A stretch of 64,000 nt of DNA from Streptomyces sp. LX-29 (GCF_029541745.1 NZ_CP089746.1:3410001-3474000), one strand, 5' to 3'; numbered from the stretch's first letter, positions 1-8,936 are shown. A program made the numbers and translations. Notes: a model not told the origin generated them from the sequence alone.

Positions 1-1089
1 CGTCCGGCGGGCCGCGGCGTACGGCACCACCGCAGAGGCCACCGTACGGGCGTGCGCCCGCGTCGGCCGCTCCTCGTCGTCGGGCTCGGGCGCCGGCCGC
101 GCGGCGGACGCCGGCTCCGCCGCCGCCGACTCACTGTCCTCGCTCTCCACGCCCGCCGCAGGCTCGACGGCCGCCGTCGACGGCTCGGTCCCGGCCTCCG
201 CCACGAGCTCCGCCGCCTCGACGGGCTCGGCGGACTCGACGAGCTCGGCAGACTCGACAAGCTCCGCCGGCTCGACGGGCTCCGCCGACTTGATGAGCTC
301 GACGGGCTCGACCGACTCGACGGGCTCCGCGGACTCGACGAGCTCGACCGACTCCGCCGGCTCCGCCGCGTCGACCGACCGCGCCGACGCCGCCGCGTCG
401 GTCAGCTCCCGCGCACCCGCCGAATCCAGCGGACGCGCGGGCTCCGGCAGCAGAGGCTGCTCCGCCCGCTCGACGACCCACTCCTGCTCCTCCAACCGGC
501 GCAGGGCCGCGTCGGCGCGCCGATAGAGCTCCGCGCTCAGCACAGCACTCGACAGGAGGTCGGCGACACGCTCGGCAGCATCGATGTCATCGACGCCGAC
601 GCTGCCGTCGAGGTCGTCCGGGTCGGCGTCGTCGGTCACGCCCAGGGCCAGCTGGCGACGGCCCTCCAGCGCGCGGGCGCGCTCGGTCTCCGCGGTGGCA
701 TAGCGGCGCAGCAGCTCGGCGTGCTCGTTGCGCAGCCGGGCCAGCTCGGCCCGTTTGGCGCGCAACTTGCCGTTGAGGGCGGCACGCGCCTCGCGCGCCT
801 CCTCGACGTCCGCCTCCAGCTCCGCCATGCGCTCTTCGGCCCGCCACTCCTCACGCGCCCGCGCCTTCGCCAGCTCGGCGACCCGCTTACCGGCGGCGCG
901 GTCCCACCGGCGCAGCAGGACCGCGCCGACGACCGCGGCCGCGCTCGCGGCCGCGGCGAGCCCACGTACCACCGTCACCTCACCGGCCAGCCAGGCACCG
1001 GCGGCGCAGGCTATGGAAGCGGCTGCGACCGACGTCGGGGGAAGAAGCCTGTGCAGGGGTGGGGCTTGGCGGTGGCGTCCACGTGGCAT
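1..1089 (-). CDS. Coiled-coil membrane-anchored protein with acidic Glu/Pro/Ser tail, 3' end outside window
   Basis: The reading frame runs without a stop from an ATG at 1089 to the left edge (363 codons), so the C-terminus is missing. The N-terminus (MPRGRHRQAPP) is followed by two alanine-rich hydrophobic stretches at about residues 19-33 and 38-57, then a charged, Ala/Glu/Arg-rich segment at about 60-130 with heptad character, predicted as coiled coil. From about residue 235 it becomes a low-complexity acidic tail made of repeats of the type S-A-E-P-V-E and E-L-V-E. The tail repeats are encoded by degenerate 15-18 bp units (about 195-380). I do not recognise the family; a membrane-tethered cytoplasmic coiled coil is inference. 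Confidence 0.72.
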   Translation of the reverse strand, partial: MPRGRHRQAPPLHRLLPPTSVAAASIACAAGAWLAGEVTVVRGLAAAASAAAVVGAVLLRRWDRAAGKRVAELAKARAREEWRAEERMAELEADVEEAREARAALNGKLRAKRAELARLRNEHAELLRRYATAETERARALEGRRQLALGVTDDADPDDLDGSVGVDDIDAAERVADLLSSAVLSAELYRRADAALRRLEEQEWVVERAEQPLLPEPARPLDSAGARELTDAAASARSVDAAEPAESVELVESAEPVESVEPVELIKSAEPVEPAELVESAELVESAEPVEAAELVAEAGTEPSTAAVEPAAGVESEDSESAAAEPASAARPAPEPDDEERPTRAHARTVASAVVPYAAARRT

Positions 1090-1183
1090 GGCCTGAAACT
1101 TACCGTGCGTAGGGTCGCCTTGGGGGCTCGCCCCGCCAAACTCCTCGGTGAAATTCGCGATTCTCTCGGCGATTAGCGTGTGG

Positions 1184-2173
1184 CTAGTTCTGCAACAGCC
1201 CCTTGTCCTTGAGGTACTCCTCCGCGACATCGTCCGGCTTGAGCCGCTCGGAGTCCACCTTCTTGTTGAGTTCGGCGAGATCCGCGGTGGTCAGGGTTCT
1301 CGTGACCTTGTCCAGTGCGTCCTCGATGTCCTTCGCCCCGGCGGACTTCGCATTCACCACCGGCAGCACGTTGTCCGCGTTCTGCAGATGTTTGTCGTCT
1401 TCAAGTACGACGAGGCCGAACTGGGCCAGCGTGGCGTCGGTGGTGATCGTCAGCAGCATCTGGTCCTTTCCGTCCTTGACCGCCTGCTTGGCCTGGGTGC
1501 TGTTGACGTCCAGCGGGTCGATGCCGGTGATGTCGATGCCGTAGGTCTTCTCCAGGCCCGGCTGGCAGAACGGTCGCCTCGGGCATTCGTCGCCCGCCGC
1601 GAGCCTGATCTTCTGCTTGGATTTCCCCAAGTCGGAGAGGGTTTTGAGGTTGTGCTCCGCGGCGAAGTCCTCGCTCACCGCGAAGGCGTTCTGGTCGACC
1701 GCCTTGCCCGGCTCCAGGACCTTGAGCCCACGCTCCCCGGCGAGCTTCCTGAGCGCCTTCACGGTGGCCTCGGGATCGGAGGAGGCGACGGGCTCGGCGT
1801 CCGGTCCGTTCTCCTTCTGGTTGAGGAATTCCGCGAGCGTGGCCGCGTACTCCGGAACGACGTCGATCTGCCCCTTCTCCAGGGCCGGCGCATACAGCTC
1901 GCGGGCGTCGACGGTCTTGATGGAGACCTCGTACCCGGCGTCCTCCAAAGCCGCCGCGTACATCTCGGCGAGGATCTTGGACTCGGTGAAGGAGGCGGAG
2001 CCCACCACCAGCGAGCCCTTCTCACCGGAGCCGCCCGAGCCGCCGCCGGACTCCTCCAGGCTCTCTCCACCGCACGCCGTCAGCCCGACGGCGAGCACCG
2101 CGGCACCGGCCGCGGCCAGCACGGTGCGAGTGGCCGTGCGAGGGATGCGCGTTCTACGCGGGGTCGTGGTCAT
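1184..2173 (-). CDS. Osmoprotectant (glycine betaine/choline) ABC transporter substrate-binding lipoprotein
   Basis: Predicted extracytoplasmic lipoprotein of 329 residues that would capture quaternary-amine osmolytes. The signal peptide has an Arg-rich start (TTTPRRTRIPR), a hydrophobic core and a lipobox LTAC with the lipidated Cys at residue 34, followed by a Gly/Ser linker. The mature part shows the OpuAC/ProX-type pattern: SFTESKILAEMYAAALEDAG near the N-terminus, PEYAATLAEFL, and a late FGLVVLEDD segment. Two permease genes lie just upstream on the same strand (2329-3821), so the three probably form one unit, with the ATPase divergent at 3935. Ligand identity is inferred from the family only. 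Confidence 0.9.
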   Translation of the reverse strand: MTTTPRRTRIPRTATRTVLAAAGAAVLAVGLTACGGESLEESGGGSGGSGEKGSLVVGSASFTESKILAEMYAAALEDAGYEVSIKTVDARELYAPALEKGQIDVVPEYAATLAEFLNQKENGPDAEPVASSDPEATVKALRKLAGERGLKVLEPGKAVDQNAFAVSEDFAAEHNLKTLSDLGKSKQKIRLAAGDECPRRPFCQPGLEKTYGIDITGIDPLDVNSTQAKQAVKDGKDQMLLTITTDATLAQFGLVVLEDDKHLQNADNVLPVVNAKSAGAKDIEDALDKVTRTLTTADLAELNKKVDSERLKPDDVAEEYLKDKGLLQN

Positions 2174-2328
2174 GTGTCTCCATCTCCATCACATCGGTCA
2201 CATCGGTGGGGTGTTGCGCCCGGCCGACGAGACACGGCGACGGGGCGCGACGGGCAGGCGGGCGGCGAGGGGCGGGGGCGACGGGCGGATGGGGAGCGGC
2301 GGCGAGGCGCGACGGGCGGGTACGGGGC

Positions 2329-3090
2329 TCAGCCGGCGCCCGCGCCCACCGGCTTGACGACATCGGCGGGCGAGGGTCCGTCCCCGCCGCCCGGTCGGGC
2401 GCGCAGCGCGCGGGCCTGCCGCCGACCGCGCCGCCGCATGGGGTCCAGCACCCGCTCCAGGAGCACCAGCGCGCCCTCGACCAGCAGCGCGAGCGCGGCG
2501 ACCAGCACCGCCCCGGCGACCACCTGCGGGGTGTCGGTGAGCCGGAAGCCGGCGGTGATGATGCGGCCGAGACCGCCGCCGCCGGGCAGCGCGGCGAGCG
2601 TCGCGGTCGCCACGACCTGCACCGCCGCCGTGCGCACCCCGGTCATGATCAGCGGGAAGGCGAGCGGCAGCTCGACCCGGCCGACCAGCTGAGCTCCCGT
2701 CATCCCCATGCCGCGCGCCGCCTCGACGACCTGGCGGTCCACCTCGCGCATGCCGACGTACGCGTTGGTCAGCAGCGGCGGGACGGCGAACAGCACCAGC
2801 GCCAGGATCACCGGCCAGTCCCCGTGTCGCCCCAGCGGGCTGAGCAGCAGCAGGACCAGCACGGCGAAGGTGGGCACCGCGCGGCCCGCGTTGGAGATGT
2901 TGATCGCGACCGTGCCGCCCTTGCCGAGGTGGCCGAGCAGCACCGCGACGGGCAGCGCGACGCCGCAGGAGATCGCCAGGGAGACCACCGTCAGATACAG
3001 GTGCTGGCCGAGCCGATGCCACACACCGTCGCCACCGGACCAGTGGGCCGCGGTGGTCAGCCATGTCCATGTCTCGCCGATGACGCCCAT
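2329..3090 (-). CDS. Osmoprotectant ABC transporter permease (second)
   Basis: Inner-membrane permease of 253 residues with about six hydrophobic segments and the conserved binding-protein-dependent transport loop (EAARGMGMTGAQLVGRVELP, residues ~135-155) that contacts the ATPase. Its ATG shares one base with the TGA of the preceding permease (TGATG at 3088-3092), so the two are translationally coupled. The C-terminal ~30 residues are Arg-rich and cytoplasmic. Together with the first permease it would form the heteromeric channel of an OpuC-like importer. Confidence 0.9.
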   Translation of the reverse strand: MGVIGETWTWLTTAAHWSGGDGVWHRLGQHLYLTVVSLAISCGVALPVAVLLGHLGKGGTVAINISNAGRAVPTFAVLVLLLLSPLGRHGDWPVILALVLFAVPPLLTNAYVGMREVDRQVVEAARGMGMTGAQLVGRVELPLAFPLIMTGVRTAAVQVVATATLAALPGGGGLGRIITAGFRLTDTPQVVAGAVLVAALALLVEGALVLLERVLDPMRRRGRRQARALRARPGGGDGPSPADVVKPVGAGAG

Positions 3091-3821
3091 CAGACCGCCG
3101 CCTTCCCCGCTTCGCGCGCCCGCACCCGTGCCGCGCCACGCTTCCCCGCCCGCCGGCTCCCGCGCGTCCAGGGCGTCAACAGCCGCTGGGCGCCGAGCAG
3201 CAGCAGATCCGCCACCACGGCGAGCGCCACGCAGAGCACCGAGGCGGTGAGCACCTGCGCCTTGAAGAAGCTGCGCATACCCTCGTAAATGAGATTGCCG
3301 AGGCCGCCGTAACCGACGATCGCGCCGACCGTGGTGAGCGAGATGGTGGAGACGGTGGTGATCCGCAGACCCGCCATCAGGGCGGGCAGGGCCAGCGGCA
3401 GTTCCACGCCGAAGAGCAGCCGCAGCGGCCCGTACCCCATACCGCGCGCGGCCTCGCGCGCTTCTTCGGGCACCGCCGCCAGGCCCGCCAGGATGTTCCG
3501 CACCAGGATGGTGAGCGAATACAGCACCAGGCCGGTCACCACGACGGCCGCCGAAATCCCGAAGACCGGCAGCAGCAGCGAGAACATCGCCAGCGACGGC
3601 ACCGTATAGAGAATCGTCGTCAGACTCAGCAGCGGGCCCGCCACCACCCGCCAGCGGCGGGCCAACAGGGCCAGCGGAAAGGCGACCAGCAGGCCGATCG
3701 ACACCGACGCGAGGGTGATGCCCACATGTTGGAGCGTCGCGTCGGTCAACTCCTCGCTGCGCGTACGCACATACTCGCCACAGACCCAGTCGTTGGCGAT
3801 CAGGCAGTTCTGGTCCGCCAC
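3090..3821 (-). CDS. Osmoprotectant ABC transporter permease (first)
   Basis: Membrane permease of 243 residues. The GTG start at 3821 is preceded by a good GGGGAGGTG ribosome-binding site. Hydrophobic segments begin at about residue 30, and the EAA loop (EAREAARGMGYGPLRLLFGV, ~140-160) is the typical ATPase-coupling helix. It opens the minus-strand unit permease - permease - binding protein. The ~113-bp gap to the divergent ATPase gene must hold both promoters. Confidence 0.9.
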   Translation of the reverse strand: MADQNCLIANDWVCGEYVRTRSEELTDATLQHVGITLASVSIGLLVAFPLALLARRWRVVAGPLLSLTTILYTVPSLAMFSLLLPVFGISAAVVVTGLVLYSLTILVRNILAGLAAVPEEAREAARGMGYGPLRLLFGVELPLALPALMAGLRITTVSTISLTTVGAIVGYGGLGNLIYEGMRSFFKAQVLTASVLCVALAVVADLLLLGAQRLLTPWTRGSRRAGKRGAARVRAREAGKAAV

Positions 3822-3934
3822 CGGCTCACCTCCCCGTCAATTCGATCGACCCTAACCCCGGGCGCCGACAATGACCGTCGCCCGCCACACAACGGCAACA
3901 TTTCCGGCCGCCCATGGGGCCACAATGGGGAGTC

Positions 3935-5095
3935 ATGATCCGATTCGAGCACGTCACCAAGCGCTACGCCGACGGAACGACCGCGGTGGACGACCTGTCC
4001 TTCGAGGTCGCGGAGGGCGAGCTGGTCACGCTCGTCGGACCGTCCGGCTGCGGCAAGACCACCACCATGAAGATGGTCAACCGGCTGATCGAGCCGACCA
4101 GCGGCCAGATCTTCCTGGACGGCGAGGACATCGCCACGGTCGACCCGGTCGCCCTGCGCCGCCGCATCGGCTACGTCATCCAGCAGGTCGGCCTCTTCCC
4201 GCACAAGACGGTGTTGGAGAACACCGCGACCGTCCCGCACCTGCTGGGCTGGCAGCGCCGCAAGGGCCGCGAGCGCGCCGCCGAGCTTCTGGACCTGGTG
4301 GGGCTGGACCCCTCCGTCTACGGGGACCGCTACCCGGACCAGCTCTCCGGCGGCCAGCGGCAGCGGGTCGGGGTGGCCCGCGCGCTGGCCGCCGACCCGC
4401 CGGTGCTGCTGATGGACGAGCCCTTCGGCGCGGTCGACCCGGTGGTCCGCGAGCATCTGCAGACCGAGTTCCTGCGGCTCCAGTCCCAGGTCCGCAAGAC
4501 GGTGCTCTTCGTCACGCACGACATCGAGGAGGCGGTGCGGCTGGGCGACCGGATCGCGGTCTACGGCGCGGGGCGGATCGAGCAGTTCGACCCGCCCGCG
4601 ACGGTGCTGGGCGCCCCCGCCACCCCCTACGTCGCCGACTTCGTCGGCGCGGACCGCGGGCTCAAGCGGCTGTCCGTCACCCCCATCGAACCCGGCGACC
4701 TGGAGCAGCCGCCGGTCGTCCACCTCGACGACCCGCTCCCGAAGGCCGCCGCCCGGCTCGCCGACGACTCCGCCCGCTGGGCCGTGGTGCTGGACGACGC
4801 GGACGGCCTGCACGGCTGGATCTCCGCCGAGGCCGCCGCTTCGGGCGGCGCCGGGACGGTCCGGGACCACGCCCGCCGCATGGAGGCATGGCTGCCCGTC
4901 GGCTCCTCGCTCAAGCAGGCGTTCAGCACCATGCTCCAGCACGACGCCGGCTGGATAGCCGTCACCGACGGCGACCGCTTCCTCGGCGTCCTCACCCCGG
5001 CCCGGCTGCACGAGGCGCTGCGGCGCTCGATCGACGCCGACGCCAACGCGCTCCCGCGCGGGGATGTGGACGTGGTGACCGTCTCCCGGATCTGA
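3935..5095 (+). CDS. Osmoprotectant ABC transporter ATP-binding protein with C-terminal CBS region
   Basis: ATPase subunit of the quaternary-amine importer. It has a Walker A (GPSGCGKTT), Q-loop region (VIQQVGLFPHKT), signature (LSGGQRQRVGVARAL), Walker B (LLMDEPFGAVD) and H-loop (VTHDIEEA). Beyond residue ~245 there is a region with a CBS-pair pattern ending in GVLTPARLHEAL; in OpuA-type ATPases such domains sense ionic strength or nucleotides. I chose the ATG at 3935 (MIRFEHVTKRY), which fits the family N-terminus. An in-frame ATG at 3914 is the alternative; neither has an ideal ribosome-binding site. Divergent placement from the permeases is unusual for a single transporter. Confidence 0.88.
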   Translation: MIRFEHVTKRYADGTTAVDDLSFEVAEGELVTLVGPSGCGKTTTMKMVNRLIEPTSGQIFLDGEDIATVDPVALRRRIGYVIQQVGLFPHKTVLENTATVPHLLGWQRRKGRERAAELLDLVGLDPSVYGDRYPDQLSGGQRQRVGVARALAADPPVLLMDEPFGAVDPVVREHLQTEFLRLQSQVRKTVLFVTHDIEEAVRLGDRIAVYGAGRIEQFDPPATVLGAPATPYVADFVGADRGLKRLSVTPIEPGDLEQPPVVHLDDPLPKAAARLADDSARWAVVLDDADGLHGWISAEAAASGGAGTVRDHARRMEAWLPVGSSLKQAFSTMLQHDAGWIAVTDGDRFLGVLTPARLHEALRRSIDADANALPRGDVDVVTVSRI

Positions 5096-5161
5096 GGGCC
5101 CACCCCGGCGGCGCCCCTCCCCAGGGGCCCGCGCCGGTTCGGCACCGCCGGACTCCGCCGC

Positions 5162-5757
5162 TTTCATCCCGCCGCGACGGCGCGCAGCCCAGACGGGCGG
5201 ACCGGCGGTGCCGGACCCACCGCAAGGATCCGGAGCTCCACCCTCGTAGCCAGGGAGACGGCGCCCCCACGGCGCGGCGCGGCCATACCGAACCGGCTCA
5301 ACCCTCGCGTTCTCATCCCGCCGCGACGGCGCGCAGCCCAGACGGCGCGGACCGGCGGTGCCGGACCCACCGCAAGGACCCGGAGCTCCACCCTCGTAGC
5401 CAGGGAGACGGCGCCCCCACGGCGCGGCGCGGCCATACCGAACCGGCTCAACCCTCGCGTTCTCATCCCGCCGCAACGGCCCGCAGCCCAGACGGGCGGA
5501 CGGCGGTGCTGGACCCACCGCAAGGATCCGGATCTCCACCCTCGTAGCCAGGGAGACGGCGCCCCCACGGCGCGGCGCGACGATACCGAACCGGCTCAAC
5601 CCTCGCGTTCTCATCCCGCCGCAACGGCCCGCAGCCCAGACGGCGCGGACCGGCGGTGCCGGACCCACCGCAAGGACCCGGAGCTCCACCCTCGTAGCCA
5701 GGGAGACGGCGCCCCCACGGCGCGGCGCGGCCATACCGAACCCGGCTCAACCCTCGC
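5162..5757. repeat. Four tandem ~149-bp repeats in a 700-bp gene-free stretch
   Basis: Near-identical units start at about 5162, 5311, 5461 and 5609 (periods 149, 150 and 148 bp). Each runs from CATCCCGCCGC(G/A)ACGGC through GGTGCCGGACCCACCGCAAG and CCTCGTAGCCAGGGAGACGG to CGAACCGGCTCAACCCTCG. Small length changes between units break any reading frame, and the long minus-strand ORF through them is an artefact of the repetition. A partial, diverged unit precedes them at 5100-5161. No gene is supported between the ATPase stop (5095) and the DUF3180 stop (5796). Confidence 0.92.
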
Positions 5758-5762
5758 CCGAG

Positions 5763-5808
5763 GTCAGGGGTGGGCCACCCCTGATCGACGGCCCCTCACC
5801 GGGAGGTG
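5763..5808 (+). repeat. Copy of a dispersed ~42-bp module at a gene 3' end
   Basis: A segment reading GGGGTGGGCCACCCCTGATC then GACGGCCCCTCACCGGGAGG abuts and includes the last codons of the DUF3180 gene. The same module recurs at 9200-9246, also abutting a minus-strand stop codon, and in inverted orientation at 8937-8981. It is part of a repeat family described under 8937-9246. Confidence 0.7.
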
Positions 5809-6290
5809 GCTGCCGCTCCGGGGCCGCCGTTGTCCTCGTCCTCCGGAAGCTTGCACACCCGCTCCAGGAAGAACGCCGCGGCGATCACCGCGGCGGCAGC
5901 GACGACCGAGGCACCGGCGTAGATGGCCTGGTCGCGGCGGGCCGGAACGTCGAGCTGGTCGGTGAGGAGGAAGACGCCGATGCCGCCGTAGAGCCCGGCG
6001 ACGAGGGCGGAGACGAGGGCGCTCGCATGGCCGAAGACCACGGCCCGGGCGGCGACCAGCGGGTCGACGCCCTTGGCGCCGGGGCGCCGCTCACGCTGGG
6101 CCTTCAGCCGGGCGCGCAGGGAGAGGGCGGTGGCGAAGAGGACCACGGCGATGAGCGCCAGCACGATGGGCGCGGCCACCGGCACGCTGGGCAGTGTGCC
6201 GACGGAGTCCCACAGCCGGGCGCCCGCCCAGGAGATGACGCCGGCCACGATGAACAGCCCGAGCAGCACCCTGATCCGAAGTTGGCTCAC
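5796..6290 (-). CDS. DUF3180 membrane protein
   Basis: Integral membrane protein of about 164 residues that regularly follows folK in actinomycetes; its function is unknown. Four hydrophobic segments are visible: LLGLFIVAGVISWAG, VAAPIVLALIAVVLFATAL, an Ala-rich pair around VVFGHASALVSALVAGLYGG, and VVAAAAVIAAAFFLE. I place the start at GTG 6290 (VSQLRIRVLLG), which fits the family and has GAGGGG about 10 nt upstream. GTG 6308 and the longer start at 6347 are alternatives. It is the last gene of the fol run. Confidence 0.82.
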   Translation of the reverse strand: MSQLRIRVLLGLFIVAGVISWAGARLWDSVGTLPSVPVAAPIVLALIAVVLFATALSLRARLKAQRERRPGAKGVDPLVAARAVVFGHASALVSALVAGLYGGIGVFLLTDQLDVPARRDQAIYAGASVVAAAAVIAAAFFLERVCKLPEDEDNGGPGAAATSR

Positions 6291-6420
6291 CGAGCAGTCG
6301 CCCCTCACATTCCCGTCGTACGCCTGCGCGTACTCACCCGTGTGCACGGCACGGCGTCCGACGCCGCCCGCCGCGAGGCGCGCGGCGTCCCCTTCGTGCC
6401 ACTGCCCCCGAAACTACCGC

Positions 6421-7014
6421 CTACTCCGGCAGCCGCAGCTCCAGGTCGGCCCGTGCCACCACGCCCTCGCTGCCGACGGCCGCCAGCAGCTCGGTGACCG
6501 CGCCGCGGCCCGGCACCTCGGCCTCCGGGTCGACGTCGTGCCACGGCACCAGCACGAAGGCGCGCTCGTGGGCGCGCGGGTGCGGCAGGGTGAGCTCGGG
6601 GTCCTCGAGGACGACGTCCTGGTAGGCGACGATGTCCACGTCCAGGGTGCGCGGCCCCCAGCGCTCGTCCCGCACCCGCTCGAACGCCTCTTCGATCGCG
6701 TGGCCGCGCTCCAGCAGCGAGGACGGCGGCAGCGTGGTCTTGATCAGGACCACGGCGTTGAAGTACGACGGCTGCGCACCGGGCTCCACGCCCCACGGCT
6801 CCGTCTCGTACACCGGGGAGACCGCTTTGACCCGCAGGCCGGGGGTGTCCTCCAGCGCGTCCACGGCGCCCTGGAGGGTCTCCAGCCGGTTGCCGAGGTT
6901 GCTGCCGATGGAGATCACGGCTCGCTTGGGGTTGCTCAGGGTCACATCCGCCGCGTCCACCTGTTCCACCACGGAGGAGGGGACGGGCTGCACGGTCGGG
7001 TCGCTGCTGCTCAT
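6421..7014 (-). CDS. folK: 2-amino-4-hydroxy-6-hydroxymethyldihydropteridine pyrophosphokinase
   Basis: HPPK transfers pyrophosphate from ATP to 6-hydroxymethyl-dihydropterin in folate synthesis. The sequence has the GSNLGNR start motif, the pterin/ATP-binding YETEPWG and FNAVVLIKTTL segments, RWGPRTLDVDIVAY (the HPPK signature with catalytic Asp residues) and LPHPRAHERAFVLVPWHDV. The ATG at 7014 overlaps the folB stop (ATGA at 7011-7014), which fixes the start and shows translational coupling. An N-terminal tail of ~30 Ser/Val-rich residues precedes the conserved core. Confidence 0.96.
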   Translation of the reverse strand: MSSSDPTVQPVPSSVVEQVDAADVTLSNPKRAVISIGSNLGNRLETLQGAVDALEDTPGLRVKAVSPVYETEPWGVEPGAQPSYFNAVVLIKTTLPPSSLLERGHAIEEAFERVRDERWGPRTLDVDIVAYQDVVLEDPELTLPHPRAHERAFVLVPWHDVDPEAEVPGRGAVTELLAAVGSEGVVARADLELRLPE

Positions 7015-7370
7015 ACTCGGCTCCGGGTGATGGTGATGGACACGTCGTCGAAGGGCACGGTGATCGGTGCGTCCGGCTTGTGCACGGTCACCTCCACTTC
7101 CCGTACCACGTCGTACTTGAGACACAGGGCGGCGATCCGCTCGGCGAGCGTCTCGATGAGGTCGACCGGCTCCCCGCGCACCAGGCCCACGACCTCCTCC
7201 GCGACGATCCCGTAGTGCACGGTCTTGGTGAGGTCGTCACCGGCGGCGGCGGGGCGGGTGTCCAGGCCCAGCACCAGGTCCACGACGAAGGTCTGGCCCT
7301 GCTCGCGCTCCTGCGCGAAGACACCGTGGTGACCGCGGGCCCTGAGGCCGCGCAGCGCGACACGATCCAC
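7011..7370 (-). CDS. folB: Dihydroneopterin aldolase
   Basis: DHNA converts dihydroneopterin to 6-hydroxymethyl-dihydropterin plus glycolaldehyde. The product is 119 residues, the usual length. Family motifs: ALRGLRARGHHGVFAQE at the N-terminus, VHYGIVAEEV, the LIETLAERIA motif with catalytic Glu, and VHKPDAPI with the catalytic Lys. The start is GTG 7370 (VDRVALRG), with AGGAG eight nucleotides upstream. The longer ORF reaching 7628 is not supported. It overlaps folK by 4 bp. Confidence 0.95.
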   Translation of the reverse strand: MDRVALRGLRARGHHGVFAQEREQGQTFVVDLVLGLDTRPAAAGDDLTKTVHYGIVAEEVVGLVRGEPVDLIETLAERIAALCLKYDVVREVEVTVHKPDAPITVPFDDVSITITRSRV

Positions 7371-7637
7371 CCGAATCACTCCTGCCGGTCGTCCCTGCTG
7401 ATCGTCGGTTGCGGGCGCGCACCGAACGGCGCCGACGCACCACCCACCAATCGAATCTACCTGCGAGCGCCGACAACCCTCACGCACGGGGGCGCGCTGA
7501 GCCGCCACCGCGGGTGGGTGGGAGCATCCTCGCCGCGCTTGCCCACGCCCTTGTGAACCACTCCCTACCCCGGTGCCAACCGACTCGAACGAGTGGACGT
7601 CGTCACCCCGCTGACGGTCCCTCGCCACCGCCCCGGC

Positions 7638-8066
7638 TCACTCCTCCTCGTTCTCCGCCAGCACCGGCGAGCCGTGGTGCGACCACAGCTTCCACCCCTC
7701 CGGTGTGCGTTGGAACACATTCGTGGCCACCACCAGCTGGCCGATGAGCGGCCCCAGCTGGCCCTCCTCCTCCGCCGGGGCGCCGCTGAGGATGTTCTCG
7801 GTGCAGGTCACCAGGGCGGTGTCGGCGGAGACCGACACCTCGACGTCGGTGAGGAAGAACTGGATGTACTCCGTGTTCGCCATGATCAGCGCGTAGGAAC
7901 GGAGCACTTCGCCACGGCCGCGCAGCACCGGCCACCCCGGGTGCACACAGGAGACGTCCCCGTGCAGCCAGAGCCGCTCCATCGCGGCGTGGTCGCCGCG
8001 CTCCATCGCCTCGTAGAGCGCGGTGTTCGCCTGCTCCACCTGCTCGCTGTCGGTTACGGAAGTCAC
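7638..8066 (-). CDS. NTF2-like/SnoaL-type protein of the folate cluster
   Basis: Small cytoplasmic protein (142 residues) with an NTF2-like cone fold pattern: an N-terminal helix pair (EQVEQANTALYEAMERGD), HPGWPVLRGRGEVLRSYALI, and a C-terminal strand pair ending QRTPEGWKLWSHHGSP. Such a gene commonly sits between folP and folB in Streptomyces; its role is not known. The ATG (8066-8064) overlaps the folP stop by 4 bp. The 267-bp gap to folB may contain an internal promoter. Confidence 0.85.
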   Translation of the reverse strand: MTSVTDSEQVEQANTALYEAMERGDHAAMERLWLHGDVSCVHPGWPVLRGRGEVLRSYALIMANTEYIQFFLTDVEVSVSADTALVTCTENILSGAPAEEEGQLGPLIGQLVVATNVFQRTPEGWKLWSHHGSPVLAENEEE

Positions 8067-8923
8067 ACCGCTCCCTCGACGGCACGAGCCACCCGCACCG
8101 CGTCCGCACTCGCCCGCACCTCGTGCACCCGCACCGCCCAGGCGCCCTCCCGAGCGGCGATGGCGGAGACGGCGGCGGTGGCCGCGTCCCGCTCCCGCGC
8201 GGGCGGCAGGGCGTTCTCGCCGTCGGCCAGCACCCGACCCAGGAACCGCTTGCGGGAGGCCGCGACCAGCAGCGGGTGCCCCAGAGCACGCAGCCGGGCC
8301 AGGTGCGCGACCAGCGCCAGGTCGTGCTCGGCGTTCTTGGCGAAGCCGAGGCCCGGGTCGACGATGATCCGGTCCGGCTCGATACCGCCGGCGACCGCCG
8401 CGTCCAGGCTGGTGCGCAGCTCCGCGAGGACCTCGGCGACCACGTCCGTGTAGACGGCACGGTTGTTCATGTCGAGGGACTGGCCGCGCCAGTGCATGAC
8501 CACGAACGGCACCCGGGCGGCCGCCACCAGCGGCACCATCGCCGGGTCGGCGCGGCCCCCGCTGACGTCGTTGACCAGCGCGGCGCCGGCCTCCACGGCC
8601 CGCTCGGCGACCGCGGCGCGCGTGGTGTCGACGCTGACCACGGCCCCGGCCGCCGCCAGCTCCCGCACCACGGGGATGACGCGGCGCAGCTCCTCGACCT
8701 CGTCCACGCGCGGGGCGCCCGGCCGGGTCGACTCACCGCCCACGTCCACCAGGTCGGCCCCGGCCCGCATCAGCTCCAGGCCGTGCTTGACGGCGAGCTC
8801 GGTGTCGAACCACTGGCCGCCGTCGGAGAACGAATCGGGGGTCACATTGACGACGCCCATCACCGCGCACCGATCCCACTGCGGCAGCCCCGCCGGTCCG
8901 GTCCGACCACGCAACGTACTCAT
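8063..8923 (-). CDS. folP: Dihydropteroate synthase
   Basis: DHPS condenses hydroxymethyl-dihydropterin pyrophosphate with p-aminobenzoate and is the sulfonamide target. The 286-residue protein shows the TIM-barrel motifs MGVVNVTPDSFSDGG (near residue 22), VDVGGESTRPGA, SVDTTRAAVAE, LVNDVSGG, IIVDPGLGFAKNAEHDL, AASRKRFLG and a closing VRVHEVRASADAV. It is the first gene of the fol run and is coupled to the NTF2-like gene by an ATGA overlap. The upstream intergenic region carries an inverted-repeat element. Confidence 0.96.
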   Translation of the reverse strand: MSTLRGRTGPAGLPQWDRCAVMGVVNVTPDSFSDGGQWFDTELAVKHGLELMRAGADLVDVGGESTRPGAPRVDEVEELRRVIPVVRELAAAGAVVSVDTTRAAVAERAVEAGAALVNDVSGGRADPAMVPLVAAARVPFVVMHWRGQSLDMNNRAVYTDVVAEVLAELRTSLDAAVAGGIEPDRIIVDPGLGFAKNAEHDLALVAHLARLRALGHPLLVAASRKRFLGRVLADGENALPPARERDAATAAVSAIAAREGAWAVRVHEVRASADAVRVARAVEGAV

Positions 8924-8936
8924 GCCCCCAGCCTAG

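Noticed and set aside
52..1176. 374-codon plus-strand ORF
   Set aside because: Antisense shadow of the minus-strand coiled-coil gene, which has a sensible start, membrane helix and coiled coil.
3800..5734. 644-codon minus-strand ORF opposite the osmoprotectant ATPase
   Set aside because: Made from the 149-bp repeats plus the antisense of a well-supported gene; composition is Ala/Gly/Arg-rich and repetitive, no family motif.
5162..5757. Four repeats as a riboswitch or sRNA cluster
   Set aside because: No known riboswitch consensus and no promoter or terminator pattern per unit; left as a plain repeat.
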